Part shown: piece by piece, positions 1-13,021 of the stretch
Layout of the letters: each line of letters begins with the position of its first letter
Position numbering within the stretch: the first letter of the stretch is position 1
Assembly: GCF_029227915.1 (NCBI RefSeq)
Contig: NC_079881.1
Coordinates: 27,505,501 to 27,569,500 of the forward strand
Direction of reading: 5' to 3'
Length of the DNA stretch: 64,000 bases
Source of the DNA: Hydractinia symbiolongicarpus
Taxonomy: Eukaryota > Cnidaria > Hydrozoa > Anthoathecata > Hydractiniidae
The notes under the pieces: model-generated
What the model saw: the letters and a program-made list of their open reading frames with translations, nothing else
Told to the model about the DNA's origin: nothing
Databases searched by the model: none
Translations under genes and position numbers: made by a program

Positions 1-1704
1 CTCATTCGTTCTAGTGGTGCAGAAATAATTTGAAAAATCGTTCGGGAAATCAGTTCACTCCTTAGGTACTTTCTTTATATACATTCAACTATACGGGCCA
101 AGCCCGGGATTTACGGGAAATCGCGGGTTTTCGTTTGCCGGCGATTAAACTTCTTTTATTCAGCGTCTCATCAAAAATGAAAACAAGTTTGAAAACTACA
201 AGTCTCATTCGTTCTAGTGGTGCAGAAATAATTGGAAAAATCGTTCGGGAAATCAGTTTACTCATTGGGTACTTTCTTTATATACATTCAACTATACGGG
301 CCAAGCCCGGGATTTACGGGAAATCGCGGGTTTTCGTTTGCCGGCGATTAAACCTCTTTTACTGAGCGTCTCATCAAGAATGAAAACATTTTTGAAAACT
401 ACAAGTCTCATGCGTTTTAGTGGTGAAAAAATAATTTAAAAAATCGTTCGGGAAATGAGTTTACTCCCTGTGTACTTTCTTTGTATACATTTGACTACAC
501 GGGCCAAGCCCGGGATTAACGGGAAATGGCGGGTTTTTGTTTGCCGGCGATTAAACTTCTTTTAATCAGCGTCTCATCAAAAATGAAAACATTTTTAAAA
601 ACTACAAGTCTCATGGGCTTTAGTGGTTAAATAATGATTTAAAAAATCGTTCGGGAAATGAGTTTACTCCCTGGATACTTTCTTTGTATAATTTTGACTA
701 TACGGCCGAGTCTGGGTATTACGGGAAATCGCAGGTTTTGGTTTGCCGGCGATTAAACTTCTTTTATTCAGAGTCTCATCAAAAATGAAAACATTTTTGA
801 AAACTACAAGTCTCATGCGATTTAGTGGTGAAAAGATAATTTAAAAAATCGTTCTGGAAATGAGTTTACTCACAGGGTACTTCCTTTGTATACATTCGAC
901 TATACGGGACAAGCCCGGGATTTACGGGAAATCGCAGGTTTTCGTTTGCCGGCGATTAAACCTCTTTCATTAAGCGTCTCATTAAAAATGAAAACATTTT
1001 TGAGAACTACAATTCTCATTCGTTCTAGTGGTGCAGAAATAATTTGAAAAATCGTTCGGGAAATCAGTTTACTCCTTGGGTACTTTCTTTATATACATTC
1101 AACTATACGGGCCAAGCCCGGGATTTACGGGAAATCGCGGGTTTTCGTTTGCCGGCGATTAAACTTCTTTTATTCAGCGTCTCATCAAAAATGAAAACAA
1201 GTTTGAAAACTACAAGTCTCATTCGTTCTAGTGGTGCAGAAATAATTGGAAAAATCGTTCGGGAAATCAGTTTACTCATTGGGTACTTTCTTTATATACA
1301 TTCAACTATACGTGCCAAGCCCGGGATTTACGGAAAATCGCGGGTTTTCGTTTGCCGGCGATTAAACTTCTTTTACTGAGCGTCTCATCAAGAATGAAAA
1401 CATTTTTGAAAACTACAAGTCTCATGCGTTTTAGTGGTGAAAAAATAATTTAAAAAATCGTTCGGGAAATGAGTTTACTTCCTGTGTACTTTCTTTGTAT
1501 ACATTTGACTACACGGGCCAAGCCCGGGATTTACGGGAAATGGCGGGTTTTTGTTTGCCGGCGATTAAACTTCTTTTAATCAGCGTCTCATCAAAAATGA
1601 AAACATTTTTAAAAACTACAAGTCTCATGGGCTTTAGTGGTTAAATAATGATTTAAAAAATCGTTCGGGAAATGAGTTTACTCCCTGGGTACTTTCTTTG
1701 TATA
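1..1704. repeat. 5-monomer tandem duplication (1,014-bp offset)
   Basis: Bases 1-690 match 1,015-1,704. Shared private variants include CATCAAGAATGAAAAC (near 372 and 1,386), ATTTGACTACACGGGCC (near 488 and 1,502) and TTAAATAATGATTT (near 626 and 1,640). The copies part near 690/1,704, where the first continues as TATAATTTTGACTATACGG and the second as TATACATTCCACTATACGG. Confidence 0.85.
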
Positions 1705-3060
1705 CATTCCACTATACGGGCCAAGCCCGGGATTTACGGGAAATCGCGGGTTTTCGTTTGCCGGCGATTAAACTTCTTTTATTCAGCGTCTCATCAAAAA
1801 TGAAAACAAGTTTAAAAACTACAAGTCTCATGCGTTTTAGTGGTGAAAAAATAATTTTAAAAATCGTTCGGGAAATGAGTTTACTCCCTGGGTACTTTCT
1901 TTTTATACTTTTGACTATACGGGCCAAGCCCGGGATTTACGGGAAATCGCGGGTTTTCGTTTGCTGGCGATTAAACTTCTTTTATTCAGCGTCTCATCAA
2001 AAATGAAAACATTTTTGAAAACTACGAGTCTCATACGTTTTAGTGGTGCAGAAATAATTGGAAAAATCGTTCGGGAAATCAGTTTACTCATTGGGTACTT
2101 CCTTTATATACATTCAACTATACGTGCCAAGCCCGGAATTTACGGGAAATCGCGGGTTTTCGTTTGCCGGCGATTAAACTTCTTTTATTGAGCGTCTCAT
2201 CAAAAATGAAAACATTTTTGAAAACTACAAATCTCATGCGTTTTAGTGTTGAAAAAATAATTTAAAAAATCGCTCGGGAAATGAGTTTACTCCCTGTGTA
2301 CTTTCTTTGTATACATTTGACTACACGGGCCAAGCCCGGGATTTACGGGAAATGGCGGGTTTTCGTTTGCCGGCGATTAAACTTCTTTTAATCAGCGTCT
2401 CATCAAAAATGAAAACATTTTTGAAAACTACAAGTCTCATGGGCTTTAGTGGTTAAATAATAATTTAAAAAATCGTTCGGGAAATGAGTTTACTCCCTGG
2501 GTACTTTCTTTGTATACATTCGACTATACGGGACAAGCCCGGGATTTACGGGAAATCGCAGGTTTTCGTTTGCCGGCGATTAAACCTCTTTCATTAAGCG
2601 TCTCATTAAAATTGAAAACATTTTTGAGAACTACAAGTCTCATTCGTTCTAGTGGTGCAGAAATAATTTGAAAAATCGTTCGGGAAATCAGTTTACTCCT
2701 TGGGTACTTTCTTTATATACATTCAACTATACCGGCCAAGCCCGGGATTTACGGGAAATCGCGGGTTTCCGTTTGCCGGCGATTAAACTTCTTTTAATCA
2801 GCGTCTCATCAAAAATGAAAACAAGTTTAAAAACTACAAGTCTCATGCGTTTTAGTGGTGAAAAAATAATTTAAAAAATCGTTCGGGAAATGAGTTTACT
2901 CCCTGGGTACTTTCTTTTTATACTTTTGACTATACGGGCTAAGCCCGGGATTTACGGGAAATCGCGGGTTTTCGTTTGCCGGCGATTAAACTTCTTTTAT
3001 TCAGCGTCTCATCAAAAATGAAATATTTTTGAAAACTACATGTCTTATGCGTTTTAGTGG
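1705..3060. repeat. Mosaic of mixed monomer subfamilies
   Basis: Six to seven ordinary 203-bp monomers of alternating subfamilies, with CCCTGGG, CATTGGG, CCTTGGG and CACAGGG boxes and no clear internal higher-order unit. One monomer near 3,020 has GAAATATTTTTG in place of GAAAACATTTTTG (2 bp shorter). No gene or other element is present. Confidence 0.85.
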
Positions 3061-4404
3061 TGAAAAAATAATTTAAAAAATCGTTCTGGAAATGAGTTTA
3101 CCCACAGGGTACTTTCTTTGTATACTTTTGACTATACGGGCCGAGTCTGGAATTTACGGGACATCGCAGGTTTTCGTTTGCCGGCGATTAAACTTCTTTT
3201 ATTCAGCGTCTCATCAAAAAGGAAAACATTTTTGAAAACTACAAGTCTCATGCGATTTAGTGGTGAAAAGATAATTTAAAAAATCGTTCTGGAAATGAGT
3301 TTACTCACAGGGTACTTTCTTTGTATACATTCCACTATACGGGACAAGCCCGGTATTTACGGGAAATCGCGGGTTTTCGTTTGCCGGCGATTAAACCTTT
3401 TTCATTAAGCGTCTCATTAAAAATGAAAACATTTTTGAAAACTACGAGTCTCATACGTTCTAGTGGTGCAGAAATAATTGGAAAAATCGTTCGGGAAATC
3501 AGTTTACTCATTGGGTACTTTCTTTATATACATTCAACTATACGTGCCAAGCCCGGGATTTGCGGGAAATCGCGGGTTTTCGTTTGCCGGCGATTAAACT
3601 TCTTTTACTGAGCGTCTCATCAAAAATGAAAACATTTTTGAAAACTACAAGTCTCATGCGTTTTAGTGGTGAAAAAATAATTTAAAAAATCGTTCGGGAA
3701 ATGAGTTTACTCCCTGTGTACTTTCTTTGTATACTTTTGACTATACGGGCCGAGTCTGGGATTTACGGGAAATCGCAGGTTTTCGTTTGCCGGCGATTAA
3801 ACTTCTTTTATTCAGCGTCTCATCAAAAATGAAAACATTTTTGAAAACTACAAGTCTCATGCGATTTAGTGGTGAAAAGATAATTTAAAAAATCGTTCTG
3901 GAAATGAGTTTACTCACAGGGTACTTTCTTTGTATACATTCCACTATACGGGACAGGCCCGGGATTTACGGGAAATCGCGGGTTTTCGTTTGCCGGCGAT
4001 TAAACCTCTTTCATTAAGCGTCTCATTAAAAATGAAAACATTTTTAAAAACTACGAGTCTCATACGTTCTAGTGGTGCAGAAATAATTGGAAAAATCGTT
4101 CGGGAAATCAGTTTACTCATTGGGTACTTTCTTTATATACATTCAACTATACGTGCCAAGCCCGGGATTTACGGGAAATCGCGGGTTTTCGTTTGCCGGC
4201 GATTAAACTTCTTTTACTGAGCGTCTCATCAAAAATGAAAACATTTTTGAAAACTACAAGTCTCATGCGTTTTAGTGGTGAAAAAATAATTTAAAAAATC
4301 GTTCGGGAAATGAGTTTACTCCCTGTGTACTTTCTTTGTATACTTTTGACTATACGGGCCGAGTCTGGGATTTACGGGAAATCGCAGGTTTTCGTTTGCC
4401 GGCG
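3060..4404. repeat. 3-monomer tandem repeat, about 2.2 copies
   Basis: The period is 609 bp: 3,060-3,795 matches 3,669-4,404. Each unit runs through a CCGAGTCTGG monomer, a CACAGGG monomer with ACATTCCACTATACGGGAC, and a CATTGGG monomer with ATACGTGCC. The second copy ends where CTTCTTTTATTCAG is replaced by CCTCTTTCATTAAG. Confidence 0.8.
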
Positions 4405-4859
4405 ATTAAACCTCTTTCATTAAGCGTCTCATTAAAAATGAAAACATTTTTGAGAACTACAAGTCTCATTCGTTCTAGTGGTGCAGAAATAATTTGAAAA
4501 ATCGTTCGGGAAATCAGTTTACTCCTTGGGTACTTTCTTTATATACATTCAACTATACCGGCCAAGCCCGGGATTTACGGGAAATCGCGGGTTTTCGTTT
4601 GCCGGCGATTAAACTTCTTTTATTCAGCGTCTCATCAAAAATGAAAACAAGTTTAAAAACTACAAGTCTCATGCGTTTTAGTGGTGAAAAAATAATTTAA
4701 AAAATCGTTTGGGAAATGAGTTTACTCCCTGGGTACTTTCTTTTTATACTTTTGACTATACGGGCTAAGCCCGGGATTTACGGGAAATCGCGGGTTTTCG
4801 TTTGCCGGCGATTAAACTTCTTTTATTCAGCGTCTCATCAAAAATGAAAACACTTTTGA

Positions 4860-7256
4860 AAACTACAAGTCTCATGCGATTTAGTGGTGAAAAGATAATT
4901 TAAAAAATCGTTCTGGAAATGAATTTACTCACAGAGTACTTTCTTTGTATACATTCCACTATACGGGCCAAGCCCGGGATTTACGGGAAACCGCGGGTTT
5001 TTGTTTGCTGGCGATTATATTTCTTTTATTCAGCGTCTCATTAAAAATGAAATCGTTTTTAAAAACTACAAGTCTTATGCGTTTTAGTGGTGAAAAAATA
5101 ATTTAAAAAATCGTTCTGGAAATGAAATTACTCACAGGGTACTTTCTTTGTACACATTCGACTATACGGGACAAGCCCGGGATTTACGGGAAATCGCGGG
5201 TTTTCGTTTGCCGGCGATTAAACCTCTTTCATAAAGCGCTCATTAAAAATGAAAACATTTTTGAGAACTACAAGTCTCATTCGTTCTAGTGGTGCAGAAA
5301 TAATTTGAAAAATCGTTCGGGAAATCAGTTTACTCCTTGGGTACTTTCTTTATATACATTCAACTATACGGCCAAGCCCGGGATTTACGTGAAATCGCGG
5401 GTTTTCATTTGCCGGCGATTAAACTTCTTTTATTCAGCGTCTCATCAAAAATAAAAACAAGTTTAAAAACTACAAGTCTCATGCGTTTTAGTGGTGAAAA
5501 AATAATTTAAAAAATCGTTCGGGAAATGAGTTTACTCCCTGGGTACTTTCTTTGTATACTTTTGACTATACGGGCCAAGCCCGGGATCTACGGGAAATCG
5601 CGGGTTTTCGTTTGCCGGCGATTAAACTTCTTTTATTCAGCGTCTCATCAAAAATGAAAACATTTTTGAAAACTACAAGTCTTATGAGTTTTAGTGGTGA
5701 AAAAATAATTTAAAAAATCGCTCTGGAAATGATTATGCTCACAGGGTACATTCTTTGTATACATTCGACTATGCGGGCCAAGCCCGGGATTTGCGGGAAA
5801 TCGCGGGTTTTCGTTTGCCGGCGATTAAACCTCTTTCATTAAGCGTCTCATCAAAAATGAAAACATTTTTAAAAACTACAAGTGTCATGGGCTTTAGTGG
5901 TGAAATAATAATTTAAAAAATCGTTCGGGAAATGAGTTTACTCCCTGGGTACTTTCTTTGTATACTTTTGACTATACGGGCCAAGCCCGGGATTTACGTG
6001 AAATCGCGGGTTTTCGTTTGCCGGCGATTAAACTTCTTTTATTCAGCCTCTCTTCAAAAATGAAATCATTTTTGCAAACTACAAGTCTTATGCGTTTTAG
6101 TGGTGAAAATAAATTTAAAAAATCGTTCTGGAAATGAGTTTACTCACAGGGTACTTTCTTTGTATACTTTTGACTATACGGGCCGAGTCTGGCATTTACG
6201 GGAAATCGCAGGTTTTCGTTTGCCGGCGATTAAACTTCTTTTATTCAGCGTCTCATCAAAAATGAAAACATTTTTGAAAACTACAAGTCTTATGCGATTT
6301 AGTGGTGAAAACATAATTTAAAAAATCGTTCTGGAAATGAATTTACTCACAGAGTACTTTCTTTGTATACATTCCACTATACGGGCCAAGCCCGGGATTT
6401 ACGGGAAATCGCGGGTTTTCGTTTGCTGGCGATTATATTTCTTTTATTCAGCGTCTCATTAAAAATGAAATCGTTTTTGAAAACTACAAGTCTTATGCGT
6501 TTTAGTGGTGAAAAAATAATTTAAAAAATCGTTCTGGAAATGAGTTTACTCACAGGGTACTTTCTTTGTACACATTCGACTATACGGGACAAGCCCGGGA
6601 TTTACGGGAAATCGCGGGTTTTCGTTTGCCGGCGATTAAACCTCTTTCATAAAGCGTCTCATTAAAAATGAAAACATTTTTGAGAACTACAAGTCTCATT
6701 CGTTCTAGTGGTGCAGAAATAATTTGAAAAATCGTTCGGGAAATCAGTTTACTCCTTGGGTACTTTCTTTATATACATTCAACTATACGGGCCAAGCCCG
6801 GGATTTACGGGAAATCGCGGGTTTTCATTTGCCGGCGATTAAACTTCTTTTATTCAGCGTCTCATCAAAAATAAAAACAAGTTTAAAAACTACAAGTCTC
6901 ATGCGTTTTAGTGGTGAAAAAATAATTTAAGAAATCGTTCGGAAAATGAGTTTACTCCCTGGGTACTTTCTTTGTATACTTTTGACTATACGGGCCAAGC
7001 CCGGGATCTACGGGAATTCGCGGGTTTTCGTTTGCCGGCGATTAAACTTCTTTTATTCAGCGTCTCATCAAAAATGAAAACATTTTTGAAAACTACAAGT
7101 CTTATGCGTTTTAGTGGTGAAAAAATAATTTAAAAAATCGCTCTGGAAATGAGTATGCTCACAGGGTACATTCTTTGTATACATTCGACTATGCGGGACA
7201 AGCCCGGGATTTGCGGGAAATCGCGGGTTTTCGTTTGCCGGCGATTAAACCTCTTT
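4860..7256. repeat. 7-monomer duplication (1,418-bp offset)
   Basis: About 4,860-5,840 matches 6,278-7,256. Private markers shared at this offset are GAATTTACTCACAGAGTAC (4,921 and 6,339), GCTGGCGATTATATTTC (5,007 and 6,425) and CGCTCTGGAAATGA (5,719 and 7,137). The stretch between the copies, 5,840-6,278, is ordinary monomers. A small deletion near 5,238 gives AAGCGCTCATT. Confidence 0.8.
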
Positions 7257-7864
7257 CATAAAGCGTCTCATTAAAAATGAAAACATTTTTGAGAACTACA
7301 AGTCTCATTCGTTCTAGTGGTGCAGAAATAATTTGAAAAATCGTTCGGGAAATCAGTTTACTCCTTGGGTACTTTCTTTATATACATTCAACTATACGGG
7401 CCAAGCCCGGGATTTACGGGAAATCGCGGGTTTTCATTTGCCGGCGATTAAACTTCTTTTATTCAGCGTCTCATCAAAAATAAAAACAAGTTTAAAAACT
7501 ACAAGTCTCATGCGTTTTAGTGGTGAAAAAATAATTTAAAAAATCGTTCGGGAAATGAGTTTACTCCCTGGGTACTTTCTTTGTATACTTTTGACTATAC
7601 GGGCCAAGCCCGGGATCTACGGGAAATCGCGGGTTTTCGTTTGCCGGCGATTAAACTTCTTTTATTCAGCGTCTCATCAAAAATGAAAACATTTTTGAAA
7701 ACTACAAGTCTTATGCGTTTTAGTGGTGAAAAAATAATTTAAAAAATCGCTCTGGAAATGAGTATGCTCAAAGGGTACATTCTTTGTATACATTCGACTA
7801 TGCGGGCCAAGCCCGGGATTTGCGGGAAATCGCGGGTTTTCGTTTGCCGGCGATTAAACCTCTT
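6647..7864. repeat. 3-monomer tandem duplication (609 bp)
   Basis: 6,647-7,255 and 7,256-7,864 are adjacent near-identical copies, each beginning at CATAAAGCGTCTCATT and including the CATTTGCCGGCG and AAAAATAAAAACAAG variants. The unit is nested inside the larger 7-monomer and 8-monomer blocks around it. Confidence 0.8.
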
Positions 7865-10385
7865 TCATTAAGCGTGTCATCAAAAATGAAAACATTTTTA
7901 AAAACTACAAGTCTCATGGGCTTTAGTGGTGAAATAATAATTTAAAAAATCGTTCAGGAAATGAGTTTACTCCCTGGGTACTTTCTTTGTATACTTTTGA
8001 CTATACGGGCCAAGCCCGGGATTTACGGGAAATCGCGTGTTTTCGTTTGCCGGCGATTAATCTTCTTTTATTCAGCCTCTCTTCAAAAATGAAAACATTT
8101 TTGCAAACTACAAGTCTTATGCGTTTTAGTGGTGAAAAAATAATTTAAAAAATCGTTCTGGAATTGAGTTTACTCACAGGGTACTTTCTTTGTATACATT
8201 CGACTATGCGGGCCAAGCCCGGGATTTGCGGGAAATCGCGGGTTTTCGTTTGCCGGCGATTAAACCTCTTTCATTAAGCGTCTCATCAAAAATGAAAACA
8301 TTTTTAAAAACTACAAGTCTCATGGGCTTTAGTGGTGAAATAATAATTTAAAAAATCGTTCAGGAAATGAGTTTACTCCCTGGGTACTTTCTTTGTATAC
8401 TTTTGACTATACGGGCCAAGCCCGGGATTTACGGGAAATCGCGGGTTTTCGTTTGCCGGCGATTAATCTTCTTTTATTCAGCCTCTCTTCAAAAATGAAA
8501 ACATTTTTGCAAACTACAAGTCTTATGCGTTTTAGTGGTGAAAAAATAATTTAAAAAATCGTCCTGGAAATGAGTTTACTCACAGGGTACTTTTTTGTAT
8601 ACATTGGACTATACGGGCCAAGCCCGGGATTTGTGGAAAATCGCGGGTTTTCGTTTGCCGGCGATTAAACCTCTTTCACTAAGCGTCTCATCAAAAATAA
8701 AAACATTTTTGAAAACTACAAGTCTTATGCGTTTTAGTGGTGAAAAAATAATTTAAAAAATCGCTCTGGAAATGAGTATGCTCACAGGGTACATTCTTTG
8801 TATACATTCGACTATGCGGGACAAGCCCGGGATTTGCGGGAAATCGCGGGTTTTCGTTTGCCGGCGATTAAACCTCTTTCATAAAGCGTCTCATTAAAAA
8901 TGAAAACATTTTTGAGAACTACAAGTCTCATTCGTTCTAGTGGTGCAGAAATAATTTGAAAAATCGTTCGGGAAATCAGTTTACTCCTTGGGTACTTTCT
9001 TTATATACATTCAACTATACGGGCCAAGCCCGGGATTTACGGGAAATCGCGGGTTTTCATTTGCCGGCGATTAAACTTCTTTTATTCAGCGTCTCATCAA
9101 AAATAAAAACAAGTTTAAAAACTACAAGTCTCATGCGTTTTAGTGGTGAAAAAATAATTTAAAAAATCGTTCGGGAAATGAGTTTACTCCCTGGGTACTT
9201 TCTTTGTATACTTTTGACTATACGGGCCAAGCCCGGGATCTACGGGAAATCGCGGGTTTTCGTTTGCCGGCGATTAAACTTCTTTTATTCAGCGTCTCAT
9301 CAAAAATGAAAACATTTTTGAAAACTACAAGTCTTATGCGTTTTAGTGGTGAAAAAATAATTTAAAAAATCGCTCTGGAAATGAGTATGCTCAAAGGGTA
9401 CATTCTTTGTATACATTCGACTATGCGGGCCAAGCCCGGGATTTGCGGGAAATCGCGGGTTTTCGTTTGCCGGCGATTAAACCTCTTTCATTAAGCGTGT
9501 CATCAAAAATGAAAACATTTTTAAAAACTACAAGTCTCATGGGCTTTAGTGGTGAAATAATAATTTAAAAAATCGTTCAGGAAATGAGTTTACTCCCTGG
9601 GTACTTTCTTTGTATACTTTTGACTATACGGGCCAAGCCCGGGATTTACGGGAAATCGCGTGTTTTCGTTTGCCGGCGATTAATCTTCTTTTATTCAGCC
9701 TCTCTTCAAAAATGAAAACATTTTTGCAAACTACAAGTCTTATGCGTTTTAGTGGTGAAAAAATAATTTAAAAAATCGTTCTGGAATTGAGTTTACTCAC
9801 AGGGTACTTTCTTTGTATACATTCGACTATGCGGGCCAAGCCCGGGATTTGCGGGAAATCGCGGGTTTTCGTTTGCCGGCGATTAAACCTCTTTCATTAA
9901 GCGTCTCATCAAAAATGAAAACATTTTTAAAAACTACAAGTCTCATGGGCTTTAGTGGTGAAATAATAATTTAAAAAATCGTTCAGGAAATGAGTTTACT
10001 CCCTGGGTACTTTCTTTGTATACTTTTGACTATACGGGCCAAGCCCGGGATTTACGGGAAATCGCGGGTTTTCGTTTGCCGGCGATTAATCTTCTTTTAT
10101 TCAGCCTCTCTTCAAAAATGAAAACATTTTTGCAAACTACAAGTCTTATGCGTTTTAGTGGTGAAAAAATAATTTAAAAAATCGTCCTGGAAATGAGTTT
10201 ACTCACAGGGTACTTTTTTGTATACATTGGACTATACGGGCCAAGCCCGGGATTTGTGGAAAATCGCGGGTTTTCGTTTGCCGGCGATTAAACCTCTTTC
10301 ACTAAGCGTCTCATCAAAAATAAAAACATTTTTGAAAACTACAAGTCTTATGCGTTTTAGTGGTGAAAAAATAATTTAAAAAATC
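7080..10385. repeat. 8-monomer tandem duplication (1,623 bp)
   Basis: 7,080-8,703 matches 8,704-10,327 and continues to about 10,385. Private markers at this offset include CTCAAAGGGTACATTC (near 7,768 and 9,391), AAGCGTGTCATC (near 7,871 and 9,494), ATCGCGTGTTTTCG (near 8,032 and 9,655) and GGGTACTTTTTTGTATAC (near 8,586 and 10,208). On the left the copies differ at monomer base 139 (ATG against ATA). On the right they part at CGCTCTGG against CGTTCTGG. Confidence 0.9.
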
Positions 10386-12008
10386 GTTCTGGAAATGAGT
10401 TTACTCACAGGGTACTTTCTTTGTACACATTCGACTATACGGGACAAGCCCGGGATTTACGGGAAATTGCGGGTTTTCGTTTGCCGGCAATAAAACCTCT
10501 TTCATAAAGCGTCTCATTAAAAATGAAAACATTTTTGAGAACTACAAGTCTCATTCGTTCTAGTGGTGCAGAAATAACTTGAAAAATCGTTCGGGAAATG
10601 AGTTTACTCCCTGTGTACTTTCTTTGTATACATTTGACTACACGGGCCAAGCCCGGGATTTACGGGAAATGGCGGGTTTTTGTTTGCCGGCGATTAAACT
10701 TCTTTTAATCAGCGTCTCATCAGAAATGAAAACATTTTTAAAAACTACAAGTCTCATGGGCTTTAGTGGTTAAATAATGATTTAAAAAATCGTTCAGGAA
10801 ATGAGTTTACTCCCTGGGTACTTTCTTTGTATACTTTTGACTATACGGGCCAAGCCCGGGATTTACGGGAAATCGCGTGTTTTCGTTTGCCGGCGATTAA
10901 TCTTCTTTTATTCAGCCTCTCTTCAAAAATGAAAACATTTTTGCAAACTACAAGTCTTATGCGTTTTAGTGGTGAAAAAATAATTTAAAAAATCGTTCTG
11001 GAATTGAGTTTACTCACAGGCTACTTTCTTTGTATACATTCGACTATGCGGGCCAAGCCCGGGATTTGCGGGAAATCGCGGGTTTTCGTTTGCCGGCGAT
11101 TAAACCTCTTTCATTAAGCGTCTCATCAAAAATGAAAACATTTTTAAAAACTACAAGTCTCATGGGCTTTAGTGGTGAAATAATAATTTAAAAAATCGTT
11201 CAGGAAATGAGTTTACTCCCTGGGTACTTTCTTTGTATACTTTTGACTATACGGGCCAAGCCCGTGATTTACGGGAAATCGCGGGTTTTCGTTTGCCGGC
11301 GATTAATCTTCTTTTATTCAGCCTCTCTTCAAAAATGAAAACATTTTTGCAAACTACAAGTCTTATGCGTTTTAGTGGTGAAAAAATAATTTAAAAAATC
11401 GTCCTGGAAATGAGTTTACTCACAGGGTACTTTTTTGTATACATTGGACTATACGGGCCAAGCCCGGGATTTGCGGAAAATCGCGGGTTTTCGTTTGCCG
11501 GCGATTAAACCTCTTTCACTAAGCGTCTCATCAAAAATAAAAACATTTTTGAAAACTACAAGTCTTATGCGTTTTAGTGGTGAAAAAATAATTTAAAAAA
11601 TCGTTCTGGAAATGAGTTTACTCACAGGGTACTTTCTTTGTACACATTCGACTATACGGGACAAGCCCGGGATTTACGGGAAATTGCGGGTTTTCGTTTG
11701 CCGGCAATAAAACCTCTTTCATAAAGCGTCTCATTAAAAATGAAAACATTTTTGAGAACTACAAGTCTCATTCGTTCTAGTGGTGCAGAAATAACTTGAA
11801 AAATCGTTCGGGAAATGAGTTTACTCCCTGTGTACTTTCTTTGTATACATTTGACTACACGGGCCAAGCCCGGGATTTACGGGAAATGGCGGGTTTTTGT
11901 TTGCCGGCGATTAAACTTCTTTTAATCAGCGTCTCATCAGAAATGAAAACATTTTAAAAACTACAAGTCTCATGGGCTTTAGTGGTTAAATAATGATTTA
12001 AAAAATCG
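9574..12008. repeat. 6-monomer tandem duplication (1,217 bp)
   Basis: 9,574-10,790 and 10,791-12,007 are adjacent copies, anchored by CGTTCAGGAAATGAG at 9,574 and 10,791. The second copy carries its own changes, ACAGGCTACTTTC near 11,016 and AAGCCCGTGATTT near 11,259. The breakpoint lies between monomer bases 192 and 5, the A+T-rich seam. Confidence 0.9.
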
Positions 12009-13021
12009 TTCGGGAAATGAGTTTACTCCCTGGGTACTTTCTTTGTATAATTTTGACTATACGGGCCGAGTCTGGGATTTACGGGAAATCGCAGGTTTTG
12101 GTTTGCCGGCGATTAAACTTCTTTTATTCAGCGTCTCATCAAAAATGAAAACATTTTTGAAAACTACAAGTCTCATGCGATTTAGTGGTGAAAAGATAAT
12201 TTAAAAAATCGTTCTGGAAATGAGTTTACTCACAGGGTACTTTCTTTGTATACATTCGACTATACGGGACAAGCCCGGGATTTACGGGAAATCGCAGGTT
12301 TTCGTTTGCCGGCGATTAAACCTCTTTCATTAAGCGTCTCATTAAAAATGAAAACATTTTTGAGAGCTACAAGTCTCATTCGTTCTAGTGGTGCAGAAAT
12401 AATTTGAAAAATCGTTCGGGAAATCAGTTTACTCCTTGGGTACTTTCTTTATATACATTCAACTATACGGGCCAAGCCCGGGATTTACGGGAAATCGCGG
12501 GTTTTCGTTTGCCGGCGATTAAACTTCTTTTATTCAGCGTCTCATCAAAAATGAAAACAAGTTTAAAAACTACAAGTCTCATGCGTTTTAGTGTTGAAAA
12601 AATAATTTAAAAAATCGTTCGGGAAATGAGTTTACTCCCTGTGTACTTTCTTTGTATACATTTGACTACACGGGCCAAGCCCGGGATTTACGGGAAATGG
12701 CGGGTTTTCGTTTGCCGGCGATTAAACTTCTTTTGATCAGCGTCTCATCAAAAATGAAAACATTTTTGAAAACTACAAGTCTCATGGGCTTTAGTGGTTA
12801 AATAATAATTTAAAAAATCGTTCGGGAAATGAGTTTACTCCCTGGGTACTTTCTTTGTATACATTTGACTACACGGGCCAAGCCCGGGATTTACGGGAAA
12901 TGGCGGGTTTTCGTTTGCCGGCGGATAAAGTTCTTTTATTCAGCCTCTCATCAAAAATGAAAACATTTTTGAAAACTACAAGTCTCATGCGATTTAGTGG
13001 TGAAAAGATAATTTAAAAAAT
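12008..13021. repeat. Mosaic block related to the left end of the window
   Basis: Five monomers of mixed type. The first part (11,955-12,610 overall) closely matches 600-1,250, including the rare GCAGGTTTTGGTTTGCC at 12,091 and 731, and TATAATTTTGACTATACGG. One monomer near 12,921 reads CCGGCGGATAAAG instead of CCGGCGATTAAAC. Confidence 0.8.

Noticed and set aside
1044-1379. Recurrent short open reading frames (about 68, 71, 96 and up to 121 codons) on both strands
   Set aside because: They are one-monomer-long by-products of the repeat, mostly with TTG starts, no ribosome-binding context, no recognisable domain, and frame loss at every 203-bp step.
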